Shown: positions 9,059 to 17,330 of the stretch, in pieces
How positions within the stretch are numbered: the stretch's first letter is position 1
Layout: every line of letters begins with the position of its first letter
NCBI RefSeq assembly: GCF_020084865.1
Contig: NZ_CP071953.1
Coordinates: forward strand, 186,001 to 250,000
Reading direction: 5' to 3'
Length of the DNA: 64,000 nt
DNA from: Candidatus Kaistella beijingensis
Lineage (GTDB): Bacteria > Bacteroidota > Bacteroidia > Flavobacteriales > Weeksellaceae
Translations under genes and position numbers: made by a program
The notes under the pieces: generated by a model
Databases searched by the model: none
The model's input: the letters and a program-made list of their open reading frames with translations, nothing else
Told to the model about the DNA's origin: nothing

Positions 9059-9334
9059 TTAATTAAATATTTCATCAATGCTTACGTTTCTATTAATATC
9101 ATAACATCCTATATGTTTTATTTTTTTATTATATAAATCAATTTTTAAAATAAAACTATTTCCAGTTATTGATACAACTTCTGCCACTGCTTTATTACCT
9201 TTTATTGATGATTTTATTATATTCCATCTTTTTAAAGAATTAATGAATTTTTTTGAATAATTTTTAAATAAATAATTATTTAAAACTTTTACAAAAGAAT
9301 AATACAATTCTTTGTCTGAATTAGTCTTTTCCAT
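9059..9334 (-). CDS. Small hypothetical protein, reversed within cassette 2
   Basis: 91 residues, basic and Asn/Lys/Ile-rich, with no signal peptide or recognised domain. A segment KAVAEVVSITGNSFILKIDLYN suggests a small beta-rich fold. It is on the minus strand, opposite to the array direction, and lies downstream of the other minus-strand gene of this cassette with a 25-bp gap, so the two are probably co-transcribed. A toxin/immunity or toxin-antitoxin pair is conceivable from size and orientation alone; there is no motif to support it. Confidence 0.5.
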   Translation of the reverse strand: MEKTNSDKELYYSFVKVLNNYLFKNYSKKFINSLKRWNIIKSSIKGNKAVAEVVSITGNSFILKIDLYNKKIKHIGCYDINRNVSIDEIFN

Positions 9335-9359
9335 TTATTATTATATTTTATTTTAATAT

Positions 9360-9713
9360 TTAAAATTTCATATTCCAAAAAAGGTATTTTTCTAAAAAAG
9401 AAGTATCTATTTCTTCTTTGGTAGGTTTTATTTTTTCGTTAAAATCCCATTCATAATTTTCAGCATAAAACAAATATCCATCATAAAAAGATTTCACTTT
9501 AAAATATAAATGGATTGGCATATTACCTCTTGAATTAAATTTAGTTTTAAAATCCTTATTATTTTTTAGTAATTTATGATATAGAAAATCATCACCTTTT
9601 TCGTTTATAGGCTGTTTAGTGAAAAAAATACTTTTTAATGATTTTAAAATTTCTAAAGAGAAGCAATCTAATCCTAATTGTTCTGAAAGTTCTTGGACGT
9701 AATAATTTATCAT
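9360..9713 (-). CDS. Small hypothetical protein, reversed within cassette 2
   Basis: 117 residues, soluble, with an aromatic-rich middle (IHLYFKVKSFYDGYLFYAENYEW). No family recognised. The start codon is only about 20 bp from the left arm of site 2, so its promoter must lie inside the attC-like site, read on the minus strand. It forms a two-gene unit with the 91-residue gene after it. Confidence 0.5.
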   Translation of the reverse strand: MINYYVQELSEQLGLDCFSLEILKSLKSIFFTKQPINEKGDDFLYHKLLKNNKDFKTKFNSRGNMPIHLYFKVKSFYDGYLFYAENYEWDFNEKIKPTKEEIDTSFLEKYLFWNMKF

Positions 9714-9732
9714 AATGTTTGAGTATTTTCGG

Positions 9733-9866
9733 CTACAGATAACACTGCATTTGCTAGACGTGGTGGAATGTTATCAGTAGCACTATTTGTTATATTTTCA
9801 ATTTTTGTTTTAGTAGAACTTGCGAGCAGTCAAGCCACGCCTCGCAAGATGCTTTGCCGTTAGCCG
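9733..9866 (+). repeat. attC-like site 2
   Basis: Left arm CTACAGATAAC is complementary to the start of cassette 2 (GTTATCTGTAA at 9028). GCATTTGCTAGACGTGG pairs imperfectly with CCACGCCTCGCAAGATGC. It is of shorter type, lacking the long central palindrome. The right core is G9859^TTAGCCG. Confidence 0.85.
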
Positions 9867-9910
9867 CAATGTTAGAAAAACCGTCCACAAAATCAAGAGA
9901 TTATAAAAAT

Positions 9911-10252
9911 ATGTCAATAAAAAATATTCAAAATTCTGAAAATTACAAATGGGGCAAAAATTGTGACGGATGGAAGTTAGTTGATACCAATTCTTTAAGT
10001 GTAATACAGGAAAAAATGCCTCCTAAAACCGAGGAAAATTTACATTTTCATGAAAACTGTCAACAATTTTTCTATATTTTGAGCGGAATTGCAGAATTTC
10101 AAATTGAAAATGAAATTTTTATAGTTGAGGAAAATAATGGAATTCACATTCCTAAAATGAAAAAGCATAAAATTATGAACAGAACTGAGCATGATTTGGA
10201 TTTTTTAGTCATTTCAGAACCCAAATCTCATGGAGACAGAATTAACTTATAG
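9911..10252 (+). CDS. Cupin-domain protein (cassette 3)
   Basis: 113 residues. The segment NLHFHENCQQFFYILSGIAEF, then ENNGIHIPKMKKHKIMN, gives the two cupin motifs: HxH with a following Glu/Gln region, and a later Pro-x-x-x-x-His. It probably binds a metal and could be a small isomerase, dioxygenase or sensor domain. I choose the ATG at 9911; the longer frame from 9854 would start inside the recombination site. The hydrolase gene follows after 4 bp, so they form an operon. Confidence 0.75.
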   Translation: MSIKNIQNSENYKWGKNCDGWKLVDTNSLSVIQEKMPPKTEENLHFHENCQQFFYILSGIAEFQIENEIFIVEENNGIHIPKMKKHKIMNRTEHDLDFLVISEPKSHGDRINL

Positions 10253-10256
10253 ATAA

Positions 10257-10766
10257 ATGAAAATAATATATTTTGCAGGTTTTGGAGGAAAAATAAATTC
10301 ATTTACTTTCTCAAATTTGTCAGAAAAATATCCAAGTGCAAAATTTGTTGTTTATGACAATGAAAATCCAAAAATTGCGTATGAACAAATCCAAAAACAA
10401 TTGAAAAATATTATTTCTGAACAAAGTTTAATTATTGGACAAAGTTTGGGCGGATTTTGGGCGGAAATTTTTGGAATAAAATACGGTGTGAAAACAATTT
10501 TAATAAATCCAAGTATAGAACCAAATATTTCGCTAAAAAAATACGACTTGAGTTCCGAAAATCTAGAGAATTATTTAAAATTCAAGGAAAATAAATCATT
10601 AAGTGAAAAATTTTCAATAATTTTATCAAGCAGAGATGAAGTTGTGGACAAAAAACCTGTATTGGAAAAATATAACGGAAAAACTAAATTTATTTATATA
10701 GACGAAAATCACCAAATAGAAAATTTGGAACCAATATTTGAAGAAATTAAAAAAATAATGAACTAA
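10257..10766 (+). CDS. Small alpha/beta hydrolase, YqiA/UPF0227-like (cassette 3)
   Basis: 169 residues. The opening MKIIYFAGFGG is the first strand of an alpha/beta hydrolase. LIIGQSLGGFWAEIFG carries the nucleophile elbow GxSxG (Ser at about residue 64). SSRDEVVD supplies the likely acid and DENHQIEN the catalytic His. The size and order match small esterases of the YqiA group. Substrate is unknown. It is probably translated with the upstream cupin. Confidence 0.75.
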   Translation: MKIIYFAGFGGKINSFTFSNLSEKYPSAKFVVYDNENPKIAYEQIQKQLKNIISEQSLIIGQSLGGFWAEIFGIKYGVKTILINPSIEPNISLKKYDLSSENLENYLKFKENKSLSEKFSIILSSRDEVVDKKPVLEKYNGKTKFIYIDENHQIENLEPIFEEIKKIMN

Positions 10767-10774
10767 AAAAACAC

Positions 10775-10974
10775 TGCGGCTAACATGGGTTTTGCAAGAT
10801 GCGGGGTTGAAGGAAACCTTAGAAATATTCTAGAAAATACCCGCAAAAAACTTTTCCATTTTTTAGTTTTTTCGTAATTTTAAAAAATGGAAAAAGTTTT
10901 TGCTAGCGTTTCGTCCTCCTCTCCACTTCCGGTTGCAGTAGCCCGCACCTCGCAAAGCCCTTTTCCGTTGTGCG
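10775..10974 (+). repeat. attC-like site 3
   Basis: Left arm TGCGGCTAAC is complementary to the start of cassette 3 (GTTAGCCGCA). GGGTTTTGCAAGATGCGGGG pairs with CCCGCACCTCGCAAAGCCC. The central palindrome ACTTTTTCCATTTTTT is in inverted copy around TTTTTTCGTAATTTT. The right core is G10967^TTGTGCG. Nearly identical to the right part of site 17. Confidence 0.92.
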
Positions 10975-11329
10975 CAATATTAGAAGCGCGGTATCAAAAA
11001 GAAATTTCGGTCTGAAAAATCAAAATTTTGACTTGAATTTAAACTTCTAAAACTGACTAAAATCTGAAATTCTTTGTGCTGATCTTCAGAAATCCAGAAA
11101 AAAACTTTACGAAAAACTTACGGATTTGAGTATCAAAAATTGTGCTTGACTTTTACAAATTTTGCGCTTAACTGCATGAATAAAGTCTGCGTGAATACTT
11201 TTCTAAAATTCGTGAATAAAATTCTGAAAATCTTTGCGATTTCGTGCGTGAAAAAAATTGTCGTGCTTGATTTTTAATTCTCTGACCTGAATTTAACGAG
11301 TTAAATCCAAGTCGCCGAACTAAAAATAC
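10975..11329. other. ORF-less cassette 4 (non-coding)
   Basis: A 556-bp cassette (10968-11523) of which about 355 bp lie outside the site. I see no convincing gene. The repeated word GCGTGAA occurs three times (CTGCGTGAATA, TCGTGAATA, TGCGTGAAAA), as it does in the other gene-less cassette, 8. It may encode a small RNA or be a decayed gene. Confidence 0.6.
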
Positions 11330-11530
11330 TGCGCACAACATGGGTTTGGCAAAAGCGGGGTTGAGAGTTATCATTTAGAAGATTTCAGCACTTTTAGCCG
11401 CAAAAAACCATTTCGTTTTTTTATTTTTTGTAATTTTGAAAAAACGAAAATGGTTTTTGCTCGGTTCGGGTTTAGTTGGAATTTCCGTCTTTCTTACCCC
11501 CGCCTTCGCCAAGCCCTTTCCCGTTGTGCG
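11330..11530 (+). repeat. attC-like site 4
   Basis: Left arm TGCGCACAAC is complementary to its cassette start GTTGTGCGCA. GGGTTTGGCAAAAGCGGGG pairs with CCCCGCCTTCGCCAAGCCC. The central stem AAAAACCATTTCGTTTTTT pairs with AAAAAACGAAAATGGTTTTT around TTTTTTGTAATTTTG. The right core is G11523^TTGTGCG. Confidence 0.92.
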
Positions 11531-11647
11531 TAATTATACCAAATGCATCGTACCAAAATAGGTCCATATTAATTAAAACAAAGAAGAAATATAAAAACAG
11601 GAACGCTGAAAACTGACTAGAGTAAGCAAAACAGAAAAAATAAAATT

Positions 11648-11884
11648 ATGAGCATTAACTTAATGAATGAAATCTTTACAGATGGTGAAAAAATTAACAG
11701 TCAATTCACAAAAACTTGGTTTATGGATAGACATATTGAAGCAGTTTTGTATTATACTGACGGAACTCATTACACATATCCGACTGAATATATGGATCAT
11801 ATCCCTAAAAAAGGAGATCCAAAACATTATGAATGGGTTTGGCGAAATAATCAATGGGAACAAACTGTTGGTCAAAATTATTAG
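11648..11884 (+). CDS. Small hypothetical protein (cassette 5)
   Basis: 78 residues with many Tyr, Trp and His: FMDRHIEAVLYYTDGTHYTYP then HYEWVWRNNQWEQ. The alternating aromatic pattern suggests a small beta sheet. No family recognised and no signal peptide. First gene of the five-gene cassette 5; the next gene begins about 95 bp later. Confidence 0.6.
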   Translation: MSINLMNEIFTDGEKINSQFTKTWFMDRHIEAVLYYTDGTHYTYPTEYMDHIPKKGDPKHYEWVWRNNQWEQTVGQNY

Positions 11885-11978
11885 TAAAAAAAATAAAATA
11901 TCAGGATTGATAATATCTAATATTTTATTTCATATTTAACCAATATCAATATATTATAAAGAATTACACAAAGGGGAA

Positions 11979-12527
11979 ATGGAGGACAATTTTGAACCAA
12001 TCATACTTAAAGATAAATCTAGGCTTCAAGAAATCTATGATTTAAGAGTTTCAGCCTATGAAAACTCACCAAAATCCGAGTTTGTAAACAGGCAAATTTT
12101 TCCAAATGGGCTTTCTGATTTTTTAGATAAGAGAGACAAAACCTTGCATTGGATAATTGAAGATAAAAACAAAATTATTGCTTCTGCAAGAATTGCTTTT
12201 TGCAACGACTTGGAAGATTTAAAAGTTGATGTACCCGATTCATTAGACAACTACAAAATTCCGAAATCTAGACCTTTCGCCTATTACAGTAGATTAATTG
12301 TTCATCACGAATACAGAAAATTTGGCTTTGTTAATCAACTTGACAAAGCAAGGGTAGATTTTTTACAAAATCAGAAAGAATTTTCTTTTGCTTTGGCTTG
12401 GGCAACTTCTGACCGACACAAAGCACTTGAAAATTTCAATTTCAAAAACCTTGGTAATTTCAATTATAATTGGGGAGGAAGCAAAAGTCTTATCCAATCA
12501 ATGTTTTTATTAACCCTAAATAATTAA
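11979..12527 (+). CDS. GNAT-like acetyltransferase (cassette 5)
   Basis: 182 residues. The order of elements fits the GNAT fold: DLRVSAYENSP helix, HWIIEDKNKIIASARIAF beta 2-3, AYYSRLIVHHEYRKFGFVNQL as beta 4 with the acetyl-CoA loop in degenerate form (usual Q/RxxGxG/A), and a C-terminal FNFKNLG. Acceptor unknown. The next gene starts 5 bp after the stop, so it is in an operon with the SemiSWEET gene. Confidence 0.6.
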   Translation: MEDNFEPIILKDKSRLQEIYDLRVSAYENSPKSEFVNRQIFPNGLSDFLDKRDKTLHWIIEDKNKIIASARIAFCNDLEDLKVDVPDSLDNYKIPKSRPFAYYSRLIVHHEYRKFGFVNQLDKARVDFLQNQKEFSFALAWATSDRHKALENFNFKNLGNFNYNWGGSKSLIQSMFLLTLNN

Positions 12528-12532
12528 CGAAG

Positions 12533-12817
12533 ATGACTTTTGCATACATCATAGGAATTCTTACAGTTGTAACAAGTTTAGCGGTGAAAATCATTGGCTA
12601 CCCAACACAAATTATGAAAATTCACAAAAACAAAAATGTGGACAATCTTTCGATAACTCTAGCAATTATAAGTTTTGTAACGTACATCTGTTGGACAATT
12701 CACGGAATTATTAAAAATGATGTGGTTGTTATTGCGGGACAATCATTAGGAATTGTTACTAGCGGAATATTACTTTTTCAAATTTTAAAATATCGAAATA
12801 CTAACCATAAAAATTAA
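12533..12817 (+). CDS. SemiSWEET / PQ-loop sugar transporter (cassette 5)
   Basis: 94 residues with three predicted transmembrane helices (about 4-22, 38-58, 64-84), the size of a bacterial SemiSWEET, which dimerises to make a sugar pore. GYPTQIMKIHKNKNVDNLS after helix 1 matches the PQ-loop signature (P-Q, then a K-S-x-x-G/N-L-S-like stretch). Inner-membrane location. In a mobile cassette this is an unusual metabolic cargo. Confidence 0.8.
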   Translation: MTFAYIIGILTVVTSLAVKIIGYPTQIMKIHKNKNVDNLSITLAIISFVTYICWTIHGIIKNDVVVIAGQSLGIVTSGILLFQILKYRNTNHKN

Positions 12818-12822
12818 CTATT

Positions 12823-14064
12823 ATGAGAAATTTAATTTTATGCCTATTACTCTGTACTGTGACAATACCGATGTTTAGCCAAACAAGTTGCACAGCTTGC
12901 GAAAAATTGTTACAAAATGGTTTATATAAAACATTCCATTTTGAAAATTCTTCTAATTTTGAAAATGATTTTAAAACTTATCTAGAAAGTGACCAATTCA
13001 AAAAAGATATTGAGAAAAACAAATGGGAGCTTGGTATAGATGTTGTGATTGATGGTTTGCCTTTAAATCTTACTGGCAATTCAGATAACGAACAAGTAAA
13101 CGAATTTCAAAATAAAATTCGCTCAGGTACTACACTTAAACTTAAAGAAAATTTTTACAACAACTCTTTTAGCTCAATTCCTGATGTTGAATTAGCCTCT
13201 ATTTACAGCGATTGTGTTGCAAAAAACTGTGGATATGGCTTTAATTTAACAGTTAATCCTTCAGAAAAAGATGCTTATTTTCTTATAAATTATAAGCCTT
13301 TATCAGGTAGTTATGATATGCCTAAAGTCATAAAACTAATAATAAAAGGTGCAAAAAACATAAAAGCAAGTTTTAACGAAAATGATTTTTTACAACTTCA
13401 AAATTCTGTTTCGGTAGACAGAGAAGAAGGACAAGATATTATTTTTTTATTGACCACTGACAAAGGAACGATACCGTATAGAATCCCAGCAAATCCATCT
13501 GGTTTTAATAAAGACTTTCCAGTAGGGACTATTATAACATCATATCTCTCTTGGGATGAATTTCAAAAAGTTACTCAAAACAATCTAAACAACCCCGATG
13601 GCGACAAATGGAATAGTAAATTTTCTAAATGGGCTCCTTGTGACGGAAGAGCAATTACTTCAGACGCAGGTATAGCAAGAGCAACAGAGAACTTAACAAA
13701 TATGCCTGACTTAAGAGGTGTATTTTTACGTGGGCTAAATATTTTCGATGACCGTGAATATAGAAATGGAGTTTCTCCAGTTTCTCAATCGCAAAAAGAC
13801 CCAGAAAATAGAATTAGAGGAGTTATTCAAGAGGATGCTTTCAAGAAGCATAATCATGGTGGTGGTGCTCATATACATAATATACATGGAGAAACAGGCT
13901 CTGCTGGAGGAAAAGGATCAATACACACAGGTGATAATAGATCTTCTACTCAATGGGATGGAAACCCAAATTTTGGAAATTCAGGAGAAATAATTAATTC
14001 AGAAGGAGATAAAGAAACAAGGCCCAAAAATATTGCTGTATATTATTACATAAGAATAAATTAA
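12823..14064 (+). CDS. Secreted protein with phage tail-collar-like C-terminus (cassette 5)
   Basis: 413 residues. An N-terminal signal peptide (ending near FSQTSC) is followed by a region with Cys pairs (SCTACEKLL; DCVAKNCGYG). The C-terminal 190 residues resemble tail-fibre collar modules: FPVGTIITSYLSWDEF, then KWAPCDGRAI, LPDLRGVFLRGL-like text, a HNHGGGAHIHNIHG histidine cluster and ETRPKNIAVYYYIRIN at the end. Collar modules fold as trimers in phage fibres; in secreted bacterial proteins they may act in surface display or adhesion. It follows SemiSWEET by 5 bp. Confidence 0.65.
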   Translation: MRNLILCLLLCTVTIPMFSQTSCTACEKLLQNGLYKTFHFENSSNFENDFKTYLESDQFKKDIEKNKWELGIDVVIDGLPLNLTGNSDNEQVNEFQNKIRSGTTLKLKENFYNNSFSSIPDVELASIYSDCVAKNCGYGFNLTVNPSEKDAYFLINYKPLSGSYDMPKVIKLIIKGAKNIKASFNENDFLQLQNSVSVDREEGQDIIFLLTTDKGTIPYRIPANPSGFNKDFPVGTIITSYLSWDEFQKVTQNNLNNPDGDKWNSKFSKWAPCDGRAITSDAGIARATENLTNMPDLRGVFLRGLNIFDDREYRNGVSPVSQSQKDPENRIRGVIQEDAFKKHNHGGGAHIHNIHGETGSAGGKGSIHTGDNRSSTQWDGNPNFGNSGEIINSEGDKETRPKNIAVYYYIRIN

Positions 14065-14070
14065 ATAGTT

Positions 14071-14271
14071 ATGAAAATAGAATATTGTTGTTTAAAGAGA
14101 AATGTTATGGGTTTATGCCATCATAATGTAAAAATAAACGGTAAAAAAAAGCATTTAATTGACATTGGATGCAAATATGACAAGGATGAAGTGATAAAAA
14201 TTATAGAAAGTAATACTATTGTCTTGGAAGATGGTTGGTTATACGACTGTTATGACGAAAACTATTCTTGA
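14071..14271 (+). CDS. Small Cys-rich hypothetical protein (cassette 5)
   Basis: 66 residues: EYCCLKRNVMGLCHHNV, then IGCKY and WLYDCYDENYS. Several Cys and a His pair suggest metal binding, but no known zinc-ribbon spacing is clear. Six bases after the tail-collar-like gene and about 10 bp before site 5. No family recognised. Confidence 0.55.
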   Translation: MKIEYCCLKRNVMGLCHHNVKINGKKKHLIDIGCKYDKDEVIKIIESNTIVLEDGWLYDCYDENYS

Positions 14272-14281
14272 AAAAGAATAA

Positions 14282-14418
14282 CTACGCACAACAAGGTATT
14301 GCCAAAATGGGGGCTGACGGAAGTAATTCAACATTTGTACTTCTATCAGCCTTTGTGCTATATTTGTACTGACGGATTTCTATTGCCCCCACTTCGGCAA
14401 TACCTAATCCGTTATACG
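14282..14418 (+). repeat. attC-like site 5
   Basis: Left arm CTACGCACAAC is complementary to GTTGTGCGTA at the start of cassette 5. GGTATTGCCAAAATGGGGGC pairs with GCCCCCACTTCGGCAATACC. Short type (about 137 bp) with a loop containing TTCAACATTTGT, shared in variant form with sites 12 and 13. The right core is G14411^TTATACG. Confidence 0.9.
14334..14366 (+). promoter_or_regulatory. Bacteroidota-type promoter inside attC-like site 5
   Basis: TTTG at 14334-14337 and TATATTTG at 14359-14366 are 21 nt apart, a full match to the -33/-7 pattern. Transcription would start near 14373 and run across the core into cassette 6, whose gene starts at 14454. The promoter is part of the loop of the recombination site. 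Confidence 0.6.
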
Positions 14419-14453
14419 ACATTTTATAAAAGCCGCCAATCACAATTAAAAAA

Positions 14454-15359
14454 ATGAAGAATAAAATTTTAATTTCACTTATATTTTTCTTTTTTATTCC
14501 TTTAAAAATTAAATCTCAATACACAATTACTAATGATATTGAAATAATGAAACTAAAGGGAAATGTTAAATATTTAAAAGAATATAAATTTCAACCAATT
14601 ATTGACACAAATGGAAATGTAACAATTGGTAACAAAATTAATTCGGGGAATAATGATGTATCTTTTAATGAAAATGGTCAAATAATCAAACAAAGAATAT
14701 TAAAATTCGATGACACTTACTATGGAATTCTAGAAAACAAATATGATTTAAAAAATAGAATAATTGAAAAAAATGAAACAGGAGGAAAAAAAGTTACATT
14801 TAAATACGATTCTATTAATTTAAATAAAGAAGAAATAGTTCTTCAGGATGACAAAATCTACTATAAGATTATTTTTAGATTTAATAAACAAAACAAACTA
14901 ATTGAAAAAAAAGGAATTAAATATCCTTCAAAAGAATTAAATGAACAGATATCCTACGGCTATGATAACAATGGTAATTTAGTATCACTAAATTCAATCA
15001 TTAATACAATTTTTAAAACAAAGTACTCCTATAATAATTTAAATAAATTAGTGGAAGAAATTTCATACAATAAAGACGATAGGCCAAGTATGAAAATTGA
15101 ATATTATTATGATATTAAAGACAATTTAATTTCAAAAAAGTACTTTTATGATGAAAATTTATATTTGGGTTTTATAAGTGAATTTAATGAAAATAATGAC
15201 GTAATAAAAGAAACAGGATATAAATATATTGATCAAAGCAAAGAATTTGAATATGAGTATTCATATGAATACGATAAAAACAATAACTGGATAAAACTAA
15301 TAAAGTTTAGAAATAAAGTTCCTACCGAAATATTAACTCGACAAATAGAATATTATTAA
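14454..15359 (+). CDS. Secreted YD-repeat-like protein (cassette 6)
   Basis: 301 residues with an N-terminal signal peptide (residues 1-21, ending IKSQ). The rest has repeated motifs of the type Y-D-x-N/L-N-N-L/R-I: ENKYDLKNRIIEK, SYGYDNNGNLVSLN, KYSYNNLNKLVEE, EYYYDIKDNLISKK, SYEYDKNNNWIKL. This is the pattern of RHS/YD-type beta repeats, common in secreted Bacteroidota proteins. It probably acts in the periplasm or at the surface; no enzymatic part is visible. It is the only gene in cassette 6. Confidence 0.7.
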   Translation: MKNKILISLIFFFFIPLKIKSQYTITNDIEIMKLKGNVKYLKEYKFQPIIDTNGNVTIGNKINSGNNDVSFNENGQIIKQRILKFDDTYYGILENKYDLKNRIIEKNETGGKKVTFKYDSINLNKEEIVLQDDKIYYKIIFRFNKQNKLIEKKGIKYPSKELNEQISYGYDNNGNLVSLNSIINTIFKTKYSYNNLNKLVEEISYNKDDRPSMKIEYYYDIKDNLISKKYFYDENLYLGFISEFNENNDVIKETGYKYIDQSKEFEYEYSYEYDKNNNWIKLIKFRNKVPTEILTRQIEYY

Positions 15360-15364
15360 AAAAC

Positions 15365-15561
15365 GTCGTATAACATTGTATTGGCAAAATGCGGGGGAAA
15401 GTAACAAGTTGAACTACTCTACTTTTTTATCCGCAAACACTTTTTTATTTTACAAAAAAGTGTAATTTAGTAAAAGAAAAAAGTGTTTGCTACTTTCGGT
15501 TTTTGTAGAACTTTTAGGCTTCAAAAGTCCCGCACTTCGCCAATACTTTTTCCGTTATACG
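15365..15561 (+). repeat. attC-like site 6
   Basis: Left arm GTCGTATAAC is complementary to GTTATACGAC at the start of cassette 6. TATTGGCAAAATGCGGG pairs with CCCGCACTTCGCCAATA. The central stem GCAAACACTTTTTT pairs with AAAAAAGTGTTTGC around GTGTAATTTAG. The right core is G15554^TTATACG. Confidence 0.92.
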
Positions 15562-16910
15562 CAACCGTATCAAAAATCCCGCACAAAATTCAGTGAACAA
15601 ACAAAAATTTCTATATTTACTCAAAATAACTTTATGGAAGCAGATTTAAAATTAAAATTGGAACAATTGCACAATCGCGTTGATGCATTAAAAGATCAAA
15701 TCAACACCGAAGAAGCAACTAAAAATGCTTTTGTGATGCCTTTTATACAAATTCTTGGTTACGATATTTTTAATCCCACTGAAGTAATTCCAGAATTCAT
15801 CTGTGATATCGGAACTAAAAAAGGAGAAAAAATAGATTATGTAATTAAAAAAGACAACGAACCAATTTTAATTATCGAGTGTAAACATTGGAAGGAAAAT
15901 GCAGACGCTCATAATTCTCAACTTCACAGATATTATCACGTTTCAAAATCCAGATTTGGCGTTTTGACCAATGGCCATATTTTTAATTTTTATGCAGATT
16001 TGGAAAAACCAAATATAATGGATGAAAAGCCATTTTTTACTTTAGACTTATCAAACCTAAAGGATTCAAGTCTTAAAATTCTTGCGAATTTCACCAAAAA
16101 TGGATACAATTTAGAAAGTATTTTGGATTCTGCGGAAGCGCTAAAATATATCAAAGCAATCCGCAGTGAATTTGAGAAAGAATTACAAGAACCTTCAGAT
16201 GAAATGGTAAAAATGTTGGTAAGTAGATTTTTTGATAAGCCTTTGATTGCTTCAAGACTTGCAACTTTCAAAGATTATACAAAACGTGCTTTTTCTAACT
16301 CGATAAATGAATCAATTAGTTTCAGACTAAAAAATGCCTTAAATATTAATGAAACTGTTCCTTCAAAACAATCAGATAATATTACTTCTGTTGATGAAGA
16401 GGAAAATAAAGACGCACCTAAATTCATAACCACACAAGAAGAAATTGAAGGTTCACAGATCATAAAAGCAATTTTAAGAGAGGTAATTCCTGCTTCGAGA
16501 ATTGCTTTCCGTGATACTCAATCATATTTTGGTGTTTTGTTAGATGACAATAACAGAAAACCGCTTTGTAGACTTCACTTTAATTCTTCAAACAAGTATC
16601 TCGAAGTTTTTCATCAGGGAAAAGATAACGGAGAAAAGAAATTGCTGAATTCTTTAGAAGATATTTATGAGTACAAGAATGAACTTCTTGCAACCGTGAA
16701 AAATTATGAATAAAAACGGCTGCGTATAACATAGTATTTGCAAAAGGCGGGGTTGAATATATAATAGAAAAACCCGATGCATTTAGTCGCAACTTGCTTT
16801 TCATATTGTATTTTTTTGTAATTTAACAATCTGAAAAAGCAATTTGCTTCGTTCGGTCGAAATTGAACTTTCAGTTAAATTTAGCCCGCCCTTCGCAAAT
16901 ACTTTTTCCG
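15555..16910 (+). repeat. Duplicated cassette, copy A (cassette 7)
   Basis: A 1356-bp cassette present again at 40633-41988 with a constant offset of 25078 bp, so no insertion or deletion. Encoded proteins are identical. The flanks differ on both sides, and similarity begins and ends at the GTT cores. Confidence 0.95.
15634..16713 (+). CDS. HsdR-N-type restriction endonuclease-like protein, copy A (cassette 7)
   Basis: 359 residues. The N-terminal half is the nuclease domain seen in type I restriction R subunits and in stand-alone COG4748-type proteins. A PD-(D/E)xK core is visible with D68 (KIDYVIK), E82 and K84 (LIIECKHW), and a QLHRYY motif from Q96. There is no helicase domain and no methylase or specificity gene nearby, so it acts alone or with distant partners. 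The C-terminal 100 residues (IPASRIAFRDTQSYFGVLLDD) form a second conserved domain of unknown role. The start is the ATG at 15634; an upstream frame runs through the recombination site. Identical to the protein from 40712. Confidence 0.85.
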   Translation: MEADLKLKLEQLHNRVDALKDQINTEEATKNAFVMPFIQILGYDIFNPTEVIPEFICDIGTKKGEKIDYVIKKDNEPILIIECKHWKENADAHNSQLHRYYHVSKSRFGVLTNGHIFNFYADLEKPNIMDEKPFFTLDLSNLKDSSLKILANFTKNGYNLESILDSAEALKYIKAIRSEFEKELQEPSDEMVKMLVSRFFDKPLIASRLATFKDYTKRAFSNSINESISFRLKNALNINETVPSKQSDNITSVDEEENKDAPKFITTQEEIEGSQIIKAILREVIPASRIAFRDTQSYFGVLLDDNNRKPLCRLHFNSSNKYLEVFHQGKDNGEKKLLNSLEDIYEYKNELLATVKNYE

Positions 16911-16917
16911 TTGTGCG
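16720..16917 (+). repeat. attC-like site 7
   Basis: Left arm CTGCGTATAAC is complementary to GTTATACGCA at the start of cassette 7. AGTATTTGCAAAAGGCGGGG pairs with CCCGCCCTTCGCAAATACT. The central TTGCTTTTCATATTG pairs in part with CAATCTGAAAAAGCAA around TTTTTTTGTAATTTAA. The right core is G16910^TTGTGCG. Same as site 16. Confidence 0.92.
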
Positions 16918-17330
16918 ACATGCTGCCAAAATTGCGCATAAAGTGTTTGAAAATCGAAAAATTTATCTGAAATTTTTGAACAAGCCAAACTTCAACGTTC
17001 CTAAAAATTGGGGGAAAATCTTTGGAAAAACTGCGTGAATATTTCAAGCCGCAAAATTTTAGATACTTTGGAAAAACTGCGTGAAAAACGTTGCGTTAAA
17101 AATTGCGCCGAAAAACCATCTTTGGAAAAACGCCGTAAAATCCACATCTCGACAAAATCACGTTAAAGTGCGTGAATATTTCAAAAGTGTGCATGAAGTT
17201 TGCAAAAAAATTGCGCAAAACATTTTCGGAAAATTTTTTAGGATTTAGTCGGAGATTTTCCATGCGAAAGGAAAAAATTATTAACTTTATCGAAACAAAA
17301 AAAACGAAAAATTATAGGAAAAGAAAGCAC
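16918..17330. other. ORF-less cassette 8 (non-coding)
   Basis: Most of a 549-bp cassette (16911-17459). No convincing gene. It holds three near-copies of CTTTGGAAAAACTGCGTGAA (about 17010-17030, 17065-17085 and a decayed one near 17120) and further GCGTGAA words. The same GCGTGAA word recurs in cassette 4. Confidence 0.6.

Noticed and set aside
9854..9910. N-terminal extension of the cupin protein
   Set aside because: It would begin within the core of attC-like site 2; the ATG at 9911 gives a normal cupin.
11168..11374. 68-codon minus-strand frame in cassette 4
   Set aside because: It overlaps the recombination site and has no recognisable features.
15487..15633. N-terminal extension of the HsdR-N-type protein
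   Set aside because: It runs through the recombination site and is absent in the identical second copy, so the ATG at 15634 is used.
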